Source of the DNA: Nymphaea colorata
Taxonomy: Eukaryota > Streptophyta > Magnoliopsida > Nymphaeales > Nymphaeaceae
DNA length: 62,000 bases
Assembly (NCBI RefSeq): GCF_008831285.2
Contig: NC_045149.1
Coordinates: 6,722,417 to 6,784,416, forward strand
Reading direction: 5' to 3'
A program made the position numbers and the translations under genes. The notes beneath the pieces are model-generated. The model searched no databases. It saw only the letters and a list, made by a program, of their open reading frames with translations, and was not told the DNA's origin. Position 1 is the stretch's first letter, and every line of letters starts with the position of its first letter. Shown in pieces: positions 1-13,428 of the stretch.

Positions 1-1411
1 TTGGACTTGGACATCTAAATCACTAACTTGATTTAAAATACACGACACCCATTTTGCACGTTATTCAGTTTTGCCTGAGGGAAAAATCAAACATCCCCAA
101 GAGACTTATCTTCTTCATCTATTTGTAGGAAAAATGTATTATAAAAATTTATGACCTAACTCAGCTAAGTTACCAAGTCACAGGTTTGCCTGCCATGACT
201 TGTACTCAATTTTGGCTTGACCTTGGCCAAGCTGAGTTGGTGAGTTTAAATCTTGTCAAGCCGAGCTCAAGTTATAAGGCTTTCAAGTTTGAGCTGGGGA
301 TGCTATGACTTAAGCCAGGAGCAGTCCCAGCTATGGCTTGTGTGCTGCCCTACAGATATGTTTAGCATGTTTTTTAAGTCGTATTAATATAGTCGTCCAG
401 TATACCTTTTAAGAGTCCATATGAAGGCAAAAAAAGAATGAAAGGCGTGAAAAAATGAAGATACAAGGTTCCAAATCCAATGCAACCTAATGAACATGGT
501 CATTCAAAGGTTACATTTAACTTTTCTTTCAGAGGCTAGGATATATTTAAATGAAGTGTATGACCAGTTGTGACCATGTACAATTGCATGTTCAAGTACT
601 TTATATGTCATGGCTGGAGTTGGTATGGAATGTAACACTGCAATGGGGTCATTGGTTCATTGCTCCTATGTCTTGGTCTGCAAGCTTGGAACTATCATGT
701 TTTTTTGTTTTAATTAATTGTATCTTAACCTAAATTTTGCTGGCATATTTTTTCCTTCAGATTCTTTATTTATTATTTCCACACAATGTCACAAGTCCCG
801 TGATGTTTACCAGAAAATCGAATAAAACGAAAAAAGGGGAAAAAAACATGAGATTTTGAAAATCTTGCCAAAAATGAAAATCTTGTGAATTTATTACGAT
901 TTTTCTTGAGATTTTAATATTTTTATTTTTCAAAATTTTAAGGTTTTTTTATGATTTTTATTGTTTTTAAACTTTTGAAAATTATCGAGATTTTCGCTAG
1001 ATTTACCTGAGAAGAACAACTTTGTCAAAAAAAAGTACCCGAGATAAACCTCGCCAAGATTTTTCTGAGAATAATATTTGTAACAATGGTTCCACATACC
1101 ATTGAGAGGTAATCAACATTGATAAATAAATTATTGCATTTACTTTTACTAGTGACATGAATAACGAGTTACCACTTGTTTGGTGCCAAATTTATGACAT
1201 CACTTGTTAATGCTAGCTTTTTCTTTTTGTTTTAAGGCTGCCCCATGCATGTATACCATTAATGGTTCTTGCTTGGCTTGGTTCACCTCGAGTATGTACG
1301 TAGGACTCTTATGCGTAGAGTCTAGGCTTGCTTCCATATTTTCTCAGGTTAAGAACGTCGGACTACTTTCCTTGTATTCTTACGTGTACCATGTTTCCAC
1401 ATGACAAATAG
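1..1411 (+). other. Probable last intron of LON2; no exon recognised
   Basis: No exon of the upstream Lon protease is recognisable here. The stretch ends with an acceptor (ACAAATAG) directly before the LON2 terminal exon, so it is best read as the 3' part of its last intron. Positions about 816-1080 are a strongly A/T-biased repeat with recurring 'gagattttgaaaatc'-like words. Similar AT-rich words occur at about 18115-18250. Open frames within it are short and lack splice or codon support. Confidence 0.5.
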
Positions 1412-1495
1412 GTGCTGTTGGCCAAGCGAATGGAAGATGTCCTTGATCAAGCATTTGAAGGTGGGTATCCATGGAGACACCATTCAAAATTGTGA
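1412..1495 (+). CDS. LON2: Peroxisomal Lon protease 2, terminal exon (partial)
   Basis: This is the last 27 codons plus the TGA stop of an ATP-dependent Lon serine protease. The acceptor at 1410-1411 is followed in phase 0 by a peptide containing KRMEDVLDQAFEGG and ending in HHSKL. The C-terminal Ser-Lys-Leu is a canonical PTS1 peroxisomal import signal. The preceding acidic/aromatic segment matches, as remembered, the tail of plant LON2. LON2 degrades and refolds peroxisomal matrix proteins and affects peroxisome turnover. The AAA+ and catalytic domains would lie upstream of the window. The gene converges on the Fe-SOD gene, with about 1.5 kb between the two stop codons. The family call rests on this short tail only. 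Confidence 0.7.
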   Translation: MLLAKRMEDVLDQAFEGGYPWRHHSKL

Positions 1496-3016
1496 ACACT
1501 GGCAGCAGTTGCAGCGGCTTTCTTGATTGTAAATATATGGGCACCTAAGGCAACATATGATAATTAGAAATATTGAAGAAAAAGATGTTGGTGACACAAC
1601 TTAAAACTTTTAAAGGTTGTTGTATTGTCACGTACATCTGGATGGTGCACTACTAGTGTTCGTCTAATGGTAGGAAAAAAAAATTGCTCTTTTATATCCA
1701 TGCGCCAAGTGATTTGCAGCAGCCAGTGATTCTGTCCTTCAGAAAAGTGATTCTACGTTCTTGCTTTCATACTCACTTCAGCGCTGCAAATTCGAATATC
1801 ACCAACAATCTGCCGCACTGCACTTAAGGTGATTTTTTTGATCTTGATCTACTGTATTTTATTTGAAAGGCTGTTGGCCTCTTCATAACTGAGCTGATGC
1901 ATATTCTTATAGAGGAATTTGTACATAGAAAGCAAGTATTTTTGCATTATCAGACGATTGTATGTAAGATGAGACTCAAGTCATGCAGTTCCTTTTTCAA
2001 TTTTTTTTTTCTTGTGTATAATCTGGCCATGCAAAACGATGTACAACTCTCAGAAACAAGGAAGCTTGAGTTCACATGGTAAAGCTACTCTATAAAATGC
2101 AATGAGTCTGACTATTTGGTGTGGATCTGAATCATTTGATTTAACACTCAAGGGGGCATTTGGTAACAAGGACTGTGTATTCTTTGGAATGCAGAGTTTC
2201 ATGATTGTGTCCCAAAGATGAGGTCAGGTTCATGCATGCTAAACCAACACAACATTCTTATTACCAAACACCTTCTAATGAAGCTCATTCAAACAAAGAT
2301 GTGGATGTGTACGTGGCCGTAGCATGCTAAGTTCTAATAACCACTAGTTTAGACATTGAAAGTACCACTTATGACAAGGACTTGTTCCGTTGCTTGGATA
2401 ACAAGTTTGAGAAACTGAGATGTCGGCGCTATATAATGCCTATTTAAATACAACTAAAAAAATTCCTGAACACGTGCCAGATTTTTGCACCAGGTTATTT
2501 AATTTTGCAATTTTCAGATAAACGAAAATGATCTTATGCCGTTGATAACACCTCATTGTTAGGTCTCTTGAGGTCTCTTTTTTCTGGTCTGAGTACACAA
2601 GAAACACCCAAATTTACCCGTAATGTATGAATCTATTCCACCATTTAGCTTGGTGATGTCCACTAGCTGCCGTTGCTAAATGGACAGCACCTCCGCATGC
2701 TCAGATGCGGCTTTTAGCGAAATGGCTATTTTATAATGCAACTAATAGAGGCACTTAACAAAAACGAGATACATTCTGACATTTGTAGATACGCACCAGA
2801 AAGATAACAAAGCTCTCAGTAAGAGAGGCAACTGATGTCAATATCAGTGGACTTAACAGTCAAGCGCGCCACTAATAACGGAGAAGAAGATGAGAACCCA
2901 ACCTACCATAAACAAAGCAAACTTGGCCGGCCCTTTTCCTCGTTCGGAACCTCATCTATATATTTGCTCTACATAAAACATGTCCCTCATCCCTTCTCTC
3001 TCCTATTCTCTCATGC
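1496..3016. other. Convergent intergenic region between LON2 and FSD
   Basis: This holds the 3' flanks of LON2 (+) and FSD (-). No additional gene is supported. It contains one Tourist-like MITE (2152-2275). The open frame at 2835-3104 (+) mostly overlaps the antisense of the FSD last exon and is not a gene. Confidence 0.5.
2152..2275. mobile_element. Tourist-like MITE (family B)
   Basis: The ends are imperfect inverted repeats: GGGGCATTTGGTAACAAG at the left and the complement of GTGTTTGGTAATAAG at the right. The flanking triplets are CAA and TAA, a degenerate 3-bp target duplication. The same termini occur at 33205-33356, with a clean TTA duplication, and partly at 30056-30166. No coding capacity. 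The PIF/Harbinger assignment follows from the 3-bp TTA-type duplication. Confidence 0.5.
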
Positions 3017-6000
3017 CTATGCTGCTACCTTTAGTTTCGCAGCCTCCAACCTAGCACTCACAGCTTCCCAGGAAACAAGGTTCTCCATGAAGATTGAGAC
3101 ATAGTCCGGTCGTCGATTCTGCAGACACAAATGCCAAAAATAGCTAAGTGTCTCATGCTTTTTGAATTGATAAGGAGCTAAGCTAAGTAATTAACTGAAC
3201 TTACCTGATAGTCGAGGTAGTAAGCATGCTGAAAAGAACAAAAAAATAAACAGAAAATGATCATCATGGAAGTCATCAACCATAATATTCATCAGAAATT
3301 ACTGGCAAGGGACAAGGAAGAGTGTCAAAGGTGTGGATCTCTTACCTCCCAGACGTCAATGGTCAGCAAGGGCTGCAACCAATTTTGATAGTTTCCATGA
3401 GACAAGGATAAACAAAAAGAAAACGCATAAACAAGAAAAATAACACGGGATCATGCTTCTGTCTTATGATCTATGGATTCTTGACAACTTGGATCTTAAA
3501 AAGCCAGCACAGGATGGGCCCCTGCTCTGTGTAGAGCAAGAAACCAAGGGCTTCATCATTCCTCCATCAGAAGAAGCAGTTGATAAGCATATATGCATTC
3601 GCACAAAAAATGGAAAACAGTAGCAACATACCGTGGTATTATCCCAAACAAGTGGATTCACTGCGTTTGGGGTCTTTGCAATCCCTAGCTTGGGAACTTC
3701 AAGTTTGTCACCGTTGTCTGGAACACAAAATAAAACACATTCAGCTATCTTATGTGTAGTCCTCTTCATAATCTAGTTGAGAGATCAGACAACAAGTACA
3801 CGATATGCTTACAAGTAAGCCATGCCCAGCCAGACCCAAACTGGGTTGCTGCAGCTGCTTTAATTTCTTTTAGAAATGCCTCGTACGAGCCAAAATCTCG
3901 CTTGATTAATTCTAAAAGGGTCCCAGATGGCATTCCTCCACCTCCAGGCTTCATGCACTCCCAGAAGAAATCATGGTTCCATACCTGCATACCAAAAAAA
4001 AAAGAAAGAAAAGATCCAACTTACTGTGACGCTCCAGCTGATGTTCACTACTGCCACATGATACTTGCAATAATAATATTAAACAAAAAGAATGCATGAA
4101 AGCAGGAGAATTTAATGCAAAGTAAAGCTAAAAATGTTTAATTGAAGAATTTTCACAAAAAGACTGCATGTTCGCTCAAAGTAAGCATGATTGCTCTTAG
4201 GCACTTAACCTTGACTCTTGATGGTCTCACAGTTTCTTAACAACAGCCGTCTGAGATCTATCTAAAAGACGTATAATTGTATAAGTGATCCTTTCAAATT
4301 GACAATATGTTTGCTACTTCATTTCAACAGAACAAAAGACACAACAACGGACTGCCATTACTGATCTGCAATATCAGCTATAAATATTACCCTCCTCCAG
4401 GTTGCTACTTGGCAACTCAAATGCTTCTCAGCAACAGAAATAGTATAGCAAAATTTTCTGTAAATTCTTGGTATACAAAGCAAAAAATACTTACTATTTC
4501 ATGCTTAGTAAGTTCTATACGACCCTCTCATAGGTCACATATAGAGTTACCTATGAACGCTTAGGATGCTGCTTTTGTCTTACCTGGACACGACTAATGT
4601 ACTCTGAACTAATCAGGATTTGTCATCCCTTGTCGTTTCTAACAAGTTTGAGTGGGATAAAGAAGTGTAACAATCCTTATCTAAGACATCAGTAATGATG
4701 CATGCACTAATACCGTGTGTGGCATATGTAATTTTTTTATCAATAAACATCCATAAAGTATACATCTCCTAACAAATCGTTTAACATCTATTGACATAAT
4801 TGAAGCAGCTTATGAGATTGTAATGTAGGAGAGAAGAAAAAGGATATAGGATAAAAGTGAATTAAAGACGATTACCTGAGCAGCATTATTAAATGGAGGA
4901 AGAGGGTCTCCTTTGTTGTATGTGATAACAATGATTTCTTCTAGCGACTTTCCGTCCAGCTCAGTTCCCTGAATTTGTTTGTTTAGGTTATCGACATATG
5001 CTCTGTGGTGCTTCCCCCAATGAAACTCAAATGTGTTGCGACTCATATGTGGTTCCAACGCATCCTATTAGACAAAAGAGAAAACAGGGACTTTTGAATA
5101 ACGAAATCTTTCATGGCCGCTTATACTTTGTTTGTACAACAAGAATAATTTGCAAAAAAACATTAAAAAATTGAGATGTGTTGCGCACTAGTGGATATGG
5201 AGGAGGCTTCAGCTCAAATTGAGCAGTAATAGGAGCACATCTCTTCCTTAAACGAGTCCCCTGTAAAATGACAGGTGAAATCAGTCAATGACAAATTGCA
5301 TTCTTTTTAATGAAGTTATTAAAGGATATGATTGCAGCTTCCTAATAGTTAACATCATCCACATGGATTGCATTGTTACTATATCAAACAATACGACCAA
5401 AAGTTGGTTTATTAAAATTTCTCGCTGTAGAGTAGATGCTATCAAGTTGGGAATTGGGATATATTTCTAACTATAAACGACTAAAACTGGCGAATTCCAT
5501 GCGGCCATGGCCCATGGGTATATCATCTCTGAAAACAAGGATTTGCCGCACTTCTACCAAGGTAAAACAGGATAAACCCTAATAAAGGAAAATTAGCACG
5601 TCAAAATCTACCAGAAGGACTAACTTTCATAAGGCATAAAACTCTAAATACCTAACACCGGTGCCATAACAATGCGATGGATGGCTAATAATTCTTATTC
5701 ATGCACTCGCACCAAGAGGAAAAAAAAAAGTTCATCAAGGTAGGAAGAAATTGCTCTACAATATGAGAAATACATCAAAATATTTATCCCGAAATTAACA
5801 AACATACCAACCTCTTCCAAGTTATAAACACGAAAAGGGGTCTAACTTACAGCAGAAGAGGACCCAACGAGACACAGTTACACAATGCCGACCGAAAAAG
5901 AGGGAAAACAGACCTTCGGTGCACTCGATTTCAGTTGGAATGCGAATGGCGACTTCTTCAATCCTATAGCAAAATCACCAACGAAACAAGCACAGTGGTA

Positions 6001-6129
6001 AGCATAGAATCACCATCGGAGAAACCAGAGTGAAAAAAACCCAAACAATTGGACGTTGGTAGTCGATATACCTGAGCAAGAGAGGGGCAGCATCTGAGAT
6101 GGAAGGGCTGATAGTGTCGCCGACTCCAT
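3017..6129 (-). CDS. FSD1: Iron superoxide dismutase, plastid type (complete, 9 coding exons)
   Basis: Joined exons (minus strand): 6129-6072, 5963-5914, 5260-5189, 5064-4876, 3984-3813, 3717-3632, 3372-3346, 3228-3205, 3118-3017. All introns are GT..AG and the phases join without a break to give 259 residues. The enzyme disproportionates superoxide to O2 and H2O2. Residues 1 to about 45 are Ser/Lys-rich with few acidic residues (start [13 protein letters not shown]), like a chloroplast transit peptide. The metal ligands are H75 (in FHWGKHH), H127 (VWNH), D215 and H219 (DVWEH). Q123 in FNNAAQ is the active-site Gln position typical of Fe rather than Mn enzymes. The C-terminus (NRRPDY...[14 protein letters not shown]) resembles the FSD1 group of plants, so the symbol is by resemblance. 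The start was chosen as the Met directly before the transit-like segment. An in-frame upstream Met (6195) would add 22 residues. The junction of exons 6/7 reads WDNTT-PLL, about one residue longer than the Arabidopsis forms I recall. Confidence 0.93.
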
Positions 6130-6282
6130 TCTCGATAGTCCTTGCTCTGTCGCTTGGTGGTGGTCGGACGATGCCGCTACGTTCGCACGCCACACGCAGA
6201 GCTTGGGATAAGGGGGCAGAGATCGAGAGCTCGAGGCCGAGAGAGATAGAGCGAGAGCAAGCTATCGTGTATTGCACGGCTT

Positions 6283-6292
6283 AGATTTATTG
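6283..6292 (-). promoter_or_regulatory. Possible TATA-like element of FSD
   Basis: On the minus strand the sequence reads CAATAAATCT, about 155 bases upstream of the chosen FSD start codon, followed by a purine/pyrimidine-alternating leader. It is a weak TATA variant. Position and A/T contrast with the GC-richer leader are the only support. Confidence 0.25.
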
Positions 6293-8026
6293 CAATTTGT
6301 ACTCGAATGTGGACAAAAACAAAAGAGAGCAACGAGTCGGTAACATATCTGCCGAGAAAATGGGGTTCCATCATTTTGGTAGATAAATGACGAGATTCAT
6401 GGAACATTACATTTACTGTGGGAACAGAATCATAATTTCACAACTCAAATTCACATTGTAAATAGATTTTTAAAAACTTAAGCATATGACGTTTTTCTGA
6501 AAATTCTAACCACCAGGATGCGCTTTTGTCACTCTAAACTTGTAAAACTGATCTTCTGCTGACTACCAACAAATACAACTTTGAGACTTTTGCTGGTCAG
6601 AAAAGAAAAAGTTTAAGATTTCTTTTATCTGGCCGCCTCTTTCCTATGTAGTTCGAAGATTAAATATAATATTTTCATACTTTTCGTATATTTTCTATTC
6701 AAGTCTTTATAAATCCTATTACCTGCTGAAATAACGCATCAATCCCACACCAGGACAAGATCATTACATCACATCAAAAGATATATGAGATCCTAAAACA
6801 GACCCACCAAAAAGAACACAGAAAGAAGACAAACGTCTTCGTCAACACCTACCGGGAACCGACCCAACAGACTGACCGCTAGTGCCATGAGGTTGAAGTC
6901 TAGCACAAGTTTGATTTTGTATTTTGCACAAATCATCAACCTGTGTAATGGCTTAGTATAATGGTTAGTTTCTAATTCATAGTCACAAAAAACATATCTT
7001 TTTCACTAATTAAGTCAGCCATTTAAAACTAAAAAAACTCTGCTTCTTTTAGACGGTAAAACGAAAAATTACAAAAAATGCATTTAAAACATGTTTTTTT
7101 TTCATTTTTTCACGTTTTTAAATGCCAAATTGCTTGTTTAGATTGTGAATTTACTTATTTGTTATGTTTTGTGTTATTATTTTTTCACCGTTTTTATTTT
7201 CTCTTCATTTCTAATTCATTTATTTTTTTAAAGTTTACCGTATTTTTCTCATCATTTAACATGCGAGAAAGTTTTTTGTTACAAGGGTTTCTACTAACCC
7301 AACTTCAATCAATGAAGAGATCATTAATGACCCTGTCCTTCTAGATTTTCACTATGAGGTCGGACAATCTTATTTAAATGCTCAACAGGTTAGCACATAG
7401 TTGGACAAAAGGCATGTTGTCAGTTTAATTCTGGTGTGTATTACTCCCCTACATTGCAAATGTTAAGGAGTATGACACTTCAGTTGACTTGTATACCATG
7501 GCCGCATAGATCCAAAAGCAACTTTAAACCTAGGAGTGCAAGGGAGCTTCGATCAAAAGCTAGTTATGTGTACAACCTATGCACAATGCCCATTATGCAT
7601 ATGTTCATGTTATACACAATTCAAAGGTGCATAGGTTCATGTGCATGACATGTACCCTTAAGGTAGGCCAAAAGCCCAATGAAAGTGGGTCAATGATACT
7701 AATACATAGGACTGTGCATGGTGCACACCCTTACCTGTAACCCTATCTTGGCCCTTCCTCGAGCAGCTTTGGCTCACTAGAACTACCTAGATTCATGATA
7801 TAAGATATAAGTAATCTTTGCCTCTAACTAAAATTGAATGTCAATACCTAGTTGAACTTGCCTATTGTCGGCTCTTGCGAGTTGAGCAAAACAAGATCAA
7901 GTTTTGTAAGTTGCTTTATTTATATGACGAGTATACGTCAAATGCAGACCTTACTACCAATATGCATATTTATTTTAATGTTCATGCATTATGTCATACT
8001 CATCTAATGAGTGGTAGGAGATAACA

Positions 8027-8330
8027 AATGAGATATGAGATAATATGTATAAAATAAAAAAGAAAAGGTTGAAAATAATGATAATGTTAAATGGAGGTAT
8101 AAGATAATGTGTATGAGATAACAAAAAAGAAGTATGAGATATATAAGATAACAAAAAAGGTATGAGATAATGTTAAACAGATATACAAGATAATATGTAT
8201 GAGATAACAAAAGAAGTATGAAATAATAGCAAATGTATGAGATAACACTAAATAAAGGTATGAGATAACGACAAATGAAATAACAAATGAGACATAAGAT
8301 AATGACAAATGTATAAAATAATACTACGAT
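8027..8330. repeat. Minisatellite of 'tatgagataa' words
   Basis: About 300 bases are built from irregular reiterations of tatgagataa, aacaaaa and aatgtgtatgagata. Spacings vary, so it is a degenerate array rather than a precise tandem repeat. The 184-residue open frame on the other strand (8004-8558) is a by-product of the low-complexity sequence (Tyr/Leu/Ser/Ile-rich). Confidence 0.8.
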
Positions 8331-8927
8331 TGGGACAAGAAAAAATGATGATACTTTTTTGCTGCTCAGGTGGGTATATTTGGTCATGACGGTCTGCATA
8401 AACGAAGAGACGAGTTTTACCATTATCAAAACCCAAAATCTGTTTTTTTTTTTGCAGTTTTCTTTTGTGTTCCTACAAAAAGTTTCTTTTGTATTAATAG
8501 TAAGTATTTTTTTTTTCATTATTAAAAGGACACATGAAAAATTCATGTCTGGTAGCAAAACCCCCCATCTCCATTGTCAGCTCCGCTGGCCATCGTCCGC
8601 CAAGCTGCCTTTGCCATCGACGGTGACCCCTTTCCACAAGAGCAGTTTTATAACTCAAACTCCTACTTCATTCTCTCAGTACAATCTTCATGAATCTTTT
8701 ACGTAAGTTATTCCAACGAGACACTACAAAGGAGCAGAACCAACGCCTGCACAATTTGGAAACGTTATGAAGTATAATGGTATACTGCTGATACACAATT
8801 TTGTGTTGGCAATAGCCTAAGTTTCTAGAAATCAAAATTCCACTAACCAATCCAGCCAGAAAAATGATTTAACAATCAGGTGAATCAAATCTAAATCAAA
8901 ATAGTTTGTGAAATAGAAACTAAAAGT

Positions 8928-8989
8928 ATGTATATATATATATATATAAGTATATATATATATATATAAGTATATATATATATATATAC
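8928..8989. repeat. Interrupted (TA)n microsatellite
   Basis: Three (TA)n blocks of similar length are separated by AAG, which looks like a second-level duplication of one (TA)n-AAG block. Confidence 0.9.
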
Positions 8990-10339
8990 TCATGTAAAAG
9001 AGAGCGGAAAAGTAAAGTGAAAACTATAAAAGATGCCATGACAACTACAAGAAGGCGCCACAAGCTCACTGGAATTGGATCAGAATTTGGTCTGATTCAA
9101 TTTGAATCTGCCGCTGATGCTCACTGACTTTAACAACACCAGTTGAAAACAAGAAGACAACAAATAAGTGAACAAAGGGCTGGCATTCTTTCGGGTGAGT
9201 GAAAGTTGATCGCATTGCCCGAGTGAAAGCCAAAGCCTCCTCTTTCTCTCTTCCTCCTAAGGTCAAGTGGCTTAATTGCACATCATATAGAAACCCAACT
9301 ACCTCATTAACTTTCAGATCTTAATTTCTTATTCACAATACAAAACTAAAGTGGATGAAGGAACATTGATGGCTGTCTGGAATGACAGTCCACACCACAC
9401 ATGAAGGCACACTTCAACGAAAGAGAATTCAACTCTACTACAACATAGTTGATGAATTACTGTGTATCATGTAAAAATTACTTTTCCGGATTTAAAGTAG
9501 AAACTATCATTCAAGTTTAAAAACAGAAGATAAATGATCAATTAAATTGATTAGGCAACTTCTAATCCGTCTACATATGTAGTTTTCATATTTTCTCAGT
9601 TGACATACCGTATAAGCCTTATATATATAAATTCCAAACTCAAGGCTGGAGTTCCTAACTAGGAACAAGGCTAAAGGTCTGACATAAATGAAGGACAAAC
9701 AAATCTTCAAGTGCCTACTAAATTTTAATTTTATTTCGCTCAGACCTACCACAGTTTTCAATTGTCTTTCAGAGAAACCCCTTAATCTTCTTGCAGACTT
9801 GTGCAAACACCCAAATTTCGTGGCCTCCATGCACGACACAGCCACAAAGGTGGTAGTTTTCATGCTAATTTTAAAATAACAATGAAAAAGTATATTGATG
9901 TTTTCTCTCATGAACATATTCATGTTCATATGTACGTATACATGTGTAATTTTATGTGCATATGTATCTGCACACAGATAAAACTAAATCAAGAACTATT
10001 TAATGCAGCTACTATTCATAATTAAAACACTCATTTTTTTTTTTTACCGGCAAGCGTATGCAAGTTCATGCATGCATTAAAATGTAATAGCTTTCAAGAG
10101 AAATATTCCAATTACATTGTGGCTGCATATAACAGAAGTGATATTTAACACATCAAAAGCGTTACTGATCATAGCATACAGTGGCGTAAATTTGTGCAAC
10201 GCAGTTGGGTGAGTGCGAAAGAACCTCACCGCTCAAGTGAGAGGCTGAAACCCACTTCCTTCCCGGTTGCCTTAGGATCTAGAGTTTATTTGAGATCTGA
10301 TAAAATTATTAATATGCCCTTCAACTTGAGGATAATTTA

Positions 10340-10460
10340 TGCTTCCATTTGCGGTCCGGGAGAGTAGCACCGTGAACGTGACAGCAACCACGGGGATTTG
10401 AAACCTAAGCCATTTTTCATGAGATGCTTTGCTGCCCAGTTGCGCTATGCCCTTCCGGCA
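10340..10460 (-). mobile_element. tRNA-derived SINE candidate
   Basis: On the minus strand an A-box-like word (TAGCGCAACTGG, within 10434-10448) is followed about 43 bases later by a B-box-like word (GGTTTCAAATCC, 10392-10405; one base longer than consensus). This is the spacing of an RNA polymerase III promoter. The flanks do not fold as a tRNA acceptor stem, so a SINE head is more likely than a tRNA gene. The tail may extend to about 10190. A 33-bp tandem duplication abuts its 5' end. Confidence 0.4.
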
Positions 10461-10526
10461 ACTTAAGTTCCATAGTTAAAGAATTAGCGACAAACTTAAG
10501 TTCTATAGTTAAAGAATTAGCGACAA
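10461..10526. repeat. 33-bp tandem duplication
   Basis: Two copies (10461-10493 and 10494-10526) of acttaagttccatagttaaa... differ by a single C/T. It lies directly beside the SINE candidate. Confidence 0.9.
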
Positions 10527-11264
10527 ATACGTTATAAAATCTCACAAGAAGGTTATAACAGAGTGGTATTGGCGTCACTGAAAATAAGTCACGTAAGGTC
10601 CGAAATAGTACATGGAACACTTGCTTACTTGTCAACAATCTGATGCCCATAGTGCCAAAAGACACTGCAGAAACTACAGCGCCCGAAGATATATACACTG
10701 CAATTCATGTTACTGTAGTTACACTGCTGCTTTAATCAGTCTCTCATAATTATATAACATAATTCGGAACAATGACAATTTAGTCACGGAAATCAGCCTT
10801 ACCATTAACTGATAGTGAAATTAAAAGCATACATTTATGAAGAGATACAGCCTACTGATCCCAACTTGGTTATATGAGCCATATTGGTGCATGATTTTTC
10901 ATGCAGTTAATGATTAAAATGCTTTGAGTTCACATTGAAAAGAAAACTTTTTGTAAAGACAAAATAGAAAATGAAAAAAAAAGTAAAAAAGACTATGAAG
11001 AACATTTTTTTTAATAAATTAGCAAAATGTCCTTCCCCCTTTACTACACAGGGTGCACCTGGCGCACTTAACTTTTTCTCCTCTTGTTCAAAGCTATCCA
11101 TGAACATGTCAAAATCTCAATGATACCCAAGAAATAGAGTGATGAGGCCGGTCAAGGGCAGAGCCATAAGTTTCTAGTTAAAGGTCCTTAGTACTAAATT
11201 TTTAATTTTTAAGGGATAACAGCATGTAAATAAGAAAAATTGTTCTGATGTGTTAATATAAAAA

Positions 11265-11450
11265 AAGTGCTTGTTATGGGTCGATATTGTCGACAAAGCA
11301 CTCGCAACTTTGAATGAAGGAAAGCTGGTGGCCGGCGTGTGAATTCTTTCAAAAAAGAGAGGCGGCCTGATTCGTTCGGTAGATCCGGTCGAGGTGATTT
11401 TCGTTTACCAGCGCATAGGTTGGTTCCTATGATGGGGCCGTACCTCATTT
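11265..11450. other. GC-richer island of unknown origin
   Basis: About 185 bases are clearly richer in G/C than the flanks (words such as ggccggcgtg, gatccggtcgagg). They give a 79-residue minus-strand frame (11209-11448) without recognised motifs. The composition resembles organellar DNA or an old element core. Nothing confirms either. Confidence 0.3.
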
Positions 11451-13428
11451 TTCACTATTACATTCCTAACTAACATCATGTCAGTTCATGAGCAAAATCT
11501 AGATAGATGGATCTTATATGAATCGTATGATAAAGTACCACATAAGTAGATATATAGAAATCCACCAATCGAATCACGAATCACGAGTATCTGACATATT
11601 GATACTAACGAAACGTATAACTTGTACAAATCTCAGCCTCTTTCAACTTATTGTCAGCCTCTTTCAGATATGAATCTATCTGATTTAGAAGGGAAGCATG
11701 TGCCCACACCTCCCTCCGCCCCTGAGACTAGTCATTCTATATGATAACAAGGCTGTTTAGCATCCTTAGATCTTAAGAAAGCAAACAAAAATATTGGAGA
11801 TACTGGAAGCGTCAAATTCAAATGGTTTTTAGCTCCTGAATCTTATGTGATATCTGCAACATGAATTTAGTTTATCCTTGATGTAGCTTTCAAATGGAGT
11901 ACCAAAGGCAACTCCTCCAAAACTTAATTGCATGTTGAAAAGAATAAATCAAAGGAAACAACATCTACAATTAGCTAGCGCTGGTCATAAATTTATCAAA
12001 CCACTACCGATTGCAGAACAGTAAAACAAATAGAAAGAAGAGAGCAGCAAGCAGCACATTAGGCGAATTATCTTCTTCATCTTGTACTGAACACGCCAAT
12101 AATGGATCCACGGAGGGAGAAAAACAGCACCCACTTTGATATTTCCCCTCGTTAATGGTTGCAAGAAGACATCTATCGTGGTTTGTACTTCATATATACA
12201 GACATTTTCGTAGCAATCTGCAGGAGGAAGAACTCTATGAAGCTGGCCAAGAAGATTTAATCCTGTAGCCTCTCTGTTAAAGTTGAAGCTTAAGATCCAA
12301 AGTTGCAAATTCAAACTCAATTATCTATTCAGCAAAAGACAGGACAAAAGAATTCCTGCACCATGCACGTTCCTGTGTGGGCTTCTTTCCGCGCGTCGTT
12401 AAATCCGTTTTTTTTCGTAGTGCACGTTTCTGTCTTCCCCTTTTGTGTTGCAGTGAGTTTGGGAAAGCATTAAAAATAAAGCCTTTGAAATGAATGAATG
12501 AATATTGTTACTGAGTTTCATTTGGATCGCCTTGAATGAAAATAGGCCAAAATCGATTCAAAATTAGGATTTGGATTCAGGTACGAACGTAAAAATCAGA
12601 ATCGAATCATATTCAGATTATGTAATTGGATTTCAGATTCGAGTATGACTTTTCTTTGGTCATATTTGAATCCAAATTCGAATATGAAAATGTGAATATA
12701 TGTTAAAGATATATCCAATTCGAATGTGATCCATTGACATCCACAGTTGACTAGCAACCAAAGCAATATGATAACAGTGACCTCTAAGTCTAACCATATA
12801 GAATTAAGCTGCAGATCATAATAAATCATGTTAATAACAATTAATTTATATCCAACACAACCCAGTTGTGAGAAAAACTTTGGGCTTTCTTTTCTATACT
12901 TCAGCATGCAAGTAAAGGTACCAAGCTGATCATCAGATGATAGCTAGTGTATGCATATTTTCAAGGATAAACTCTTTTACATGGTATGCCAAATTGCCAA
13001 TTCTTTGGAAAACCTAGTGTAGTTGTAGTTGAAATGAGAAAAATGAAGAGCAAAAAAAAAAAAAGAAAAGAAAAAACAGATATAATACTTGCCTTGCCAT
13101 GGTTTCCCACAAGATGTAGTAGGAACAAATTGTATGATGGTTGTCAGGCTTGCTATCAATTATTCATGCGTCCAGCAATTTAGATTACTAGAAGATCATA
13201 CCAGATCAAGCAATTTAATGTCTTCTTTTACTTCAAGTACTTGCAAAGAAGCATCTCAAATAAGTACTTGTTCCACTTTCCAAATTTGTGATCCATGAGT
13301 ACAGTTTATAAGAGCTAAAAATCACAGCTTAAGAGGTTTGGGCTAGATATCTGTGGTGTTGTAAATGATTTAGATATGGTTTTGGTATTTTGGATTTTGG
13401 TTGGACTAGATCCGGTCGCTCATATGTG

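Noticed and set aside
8004-8558. 184-codon minus-strand frame rich in Tyr, Leu and Ser
   Set aside because: It is the by-product of the tatgagataa minisatellite. Overlapping frames in other phases are equally low in complexity.
11985-12320. 111-codon minus-strand frame with a hydrophobic C-terminus
   Set aside because: It has no recognised motif, no clear splice partner and no promoter-like context. It could be a decayed exon but cannot be supported.
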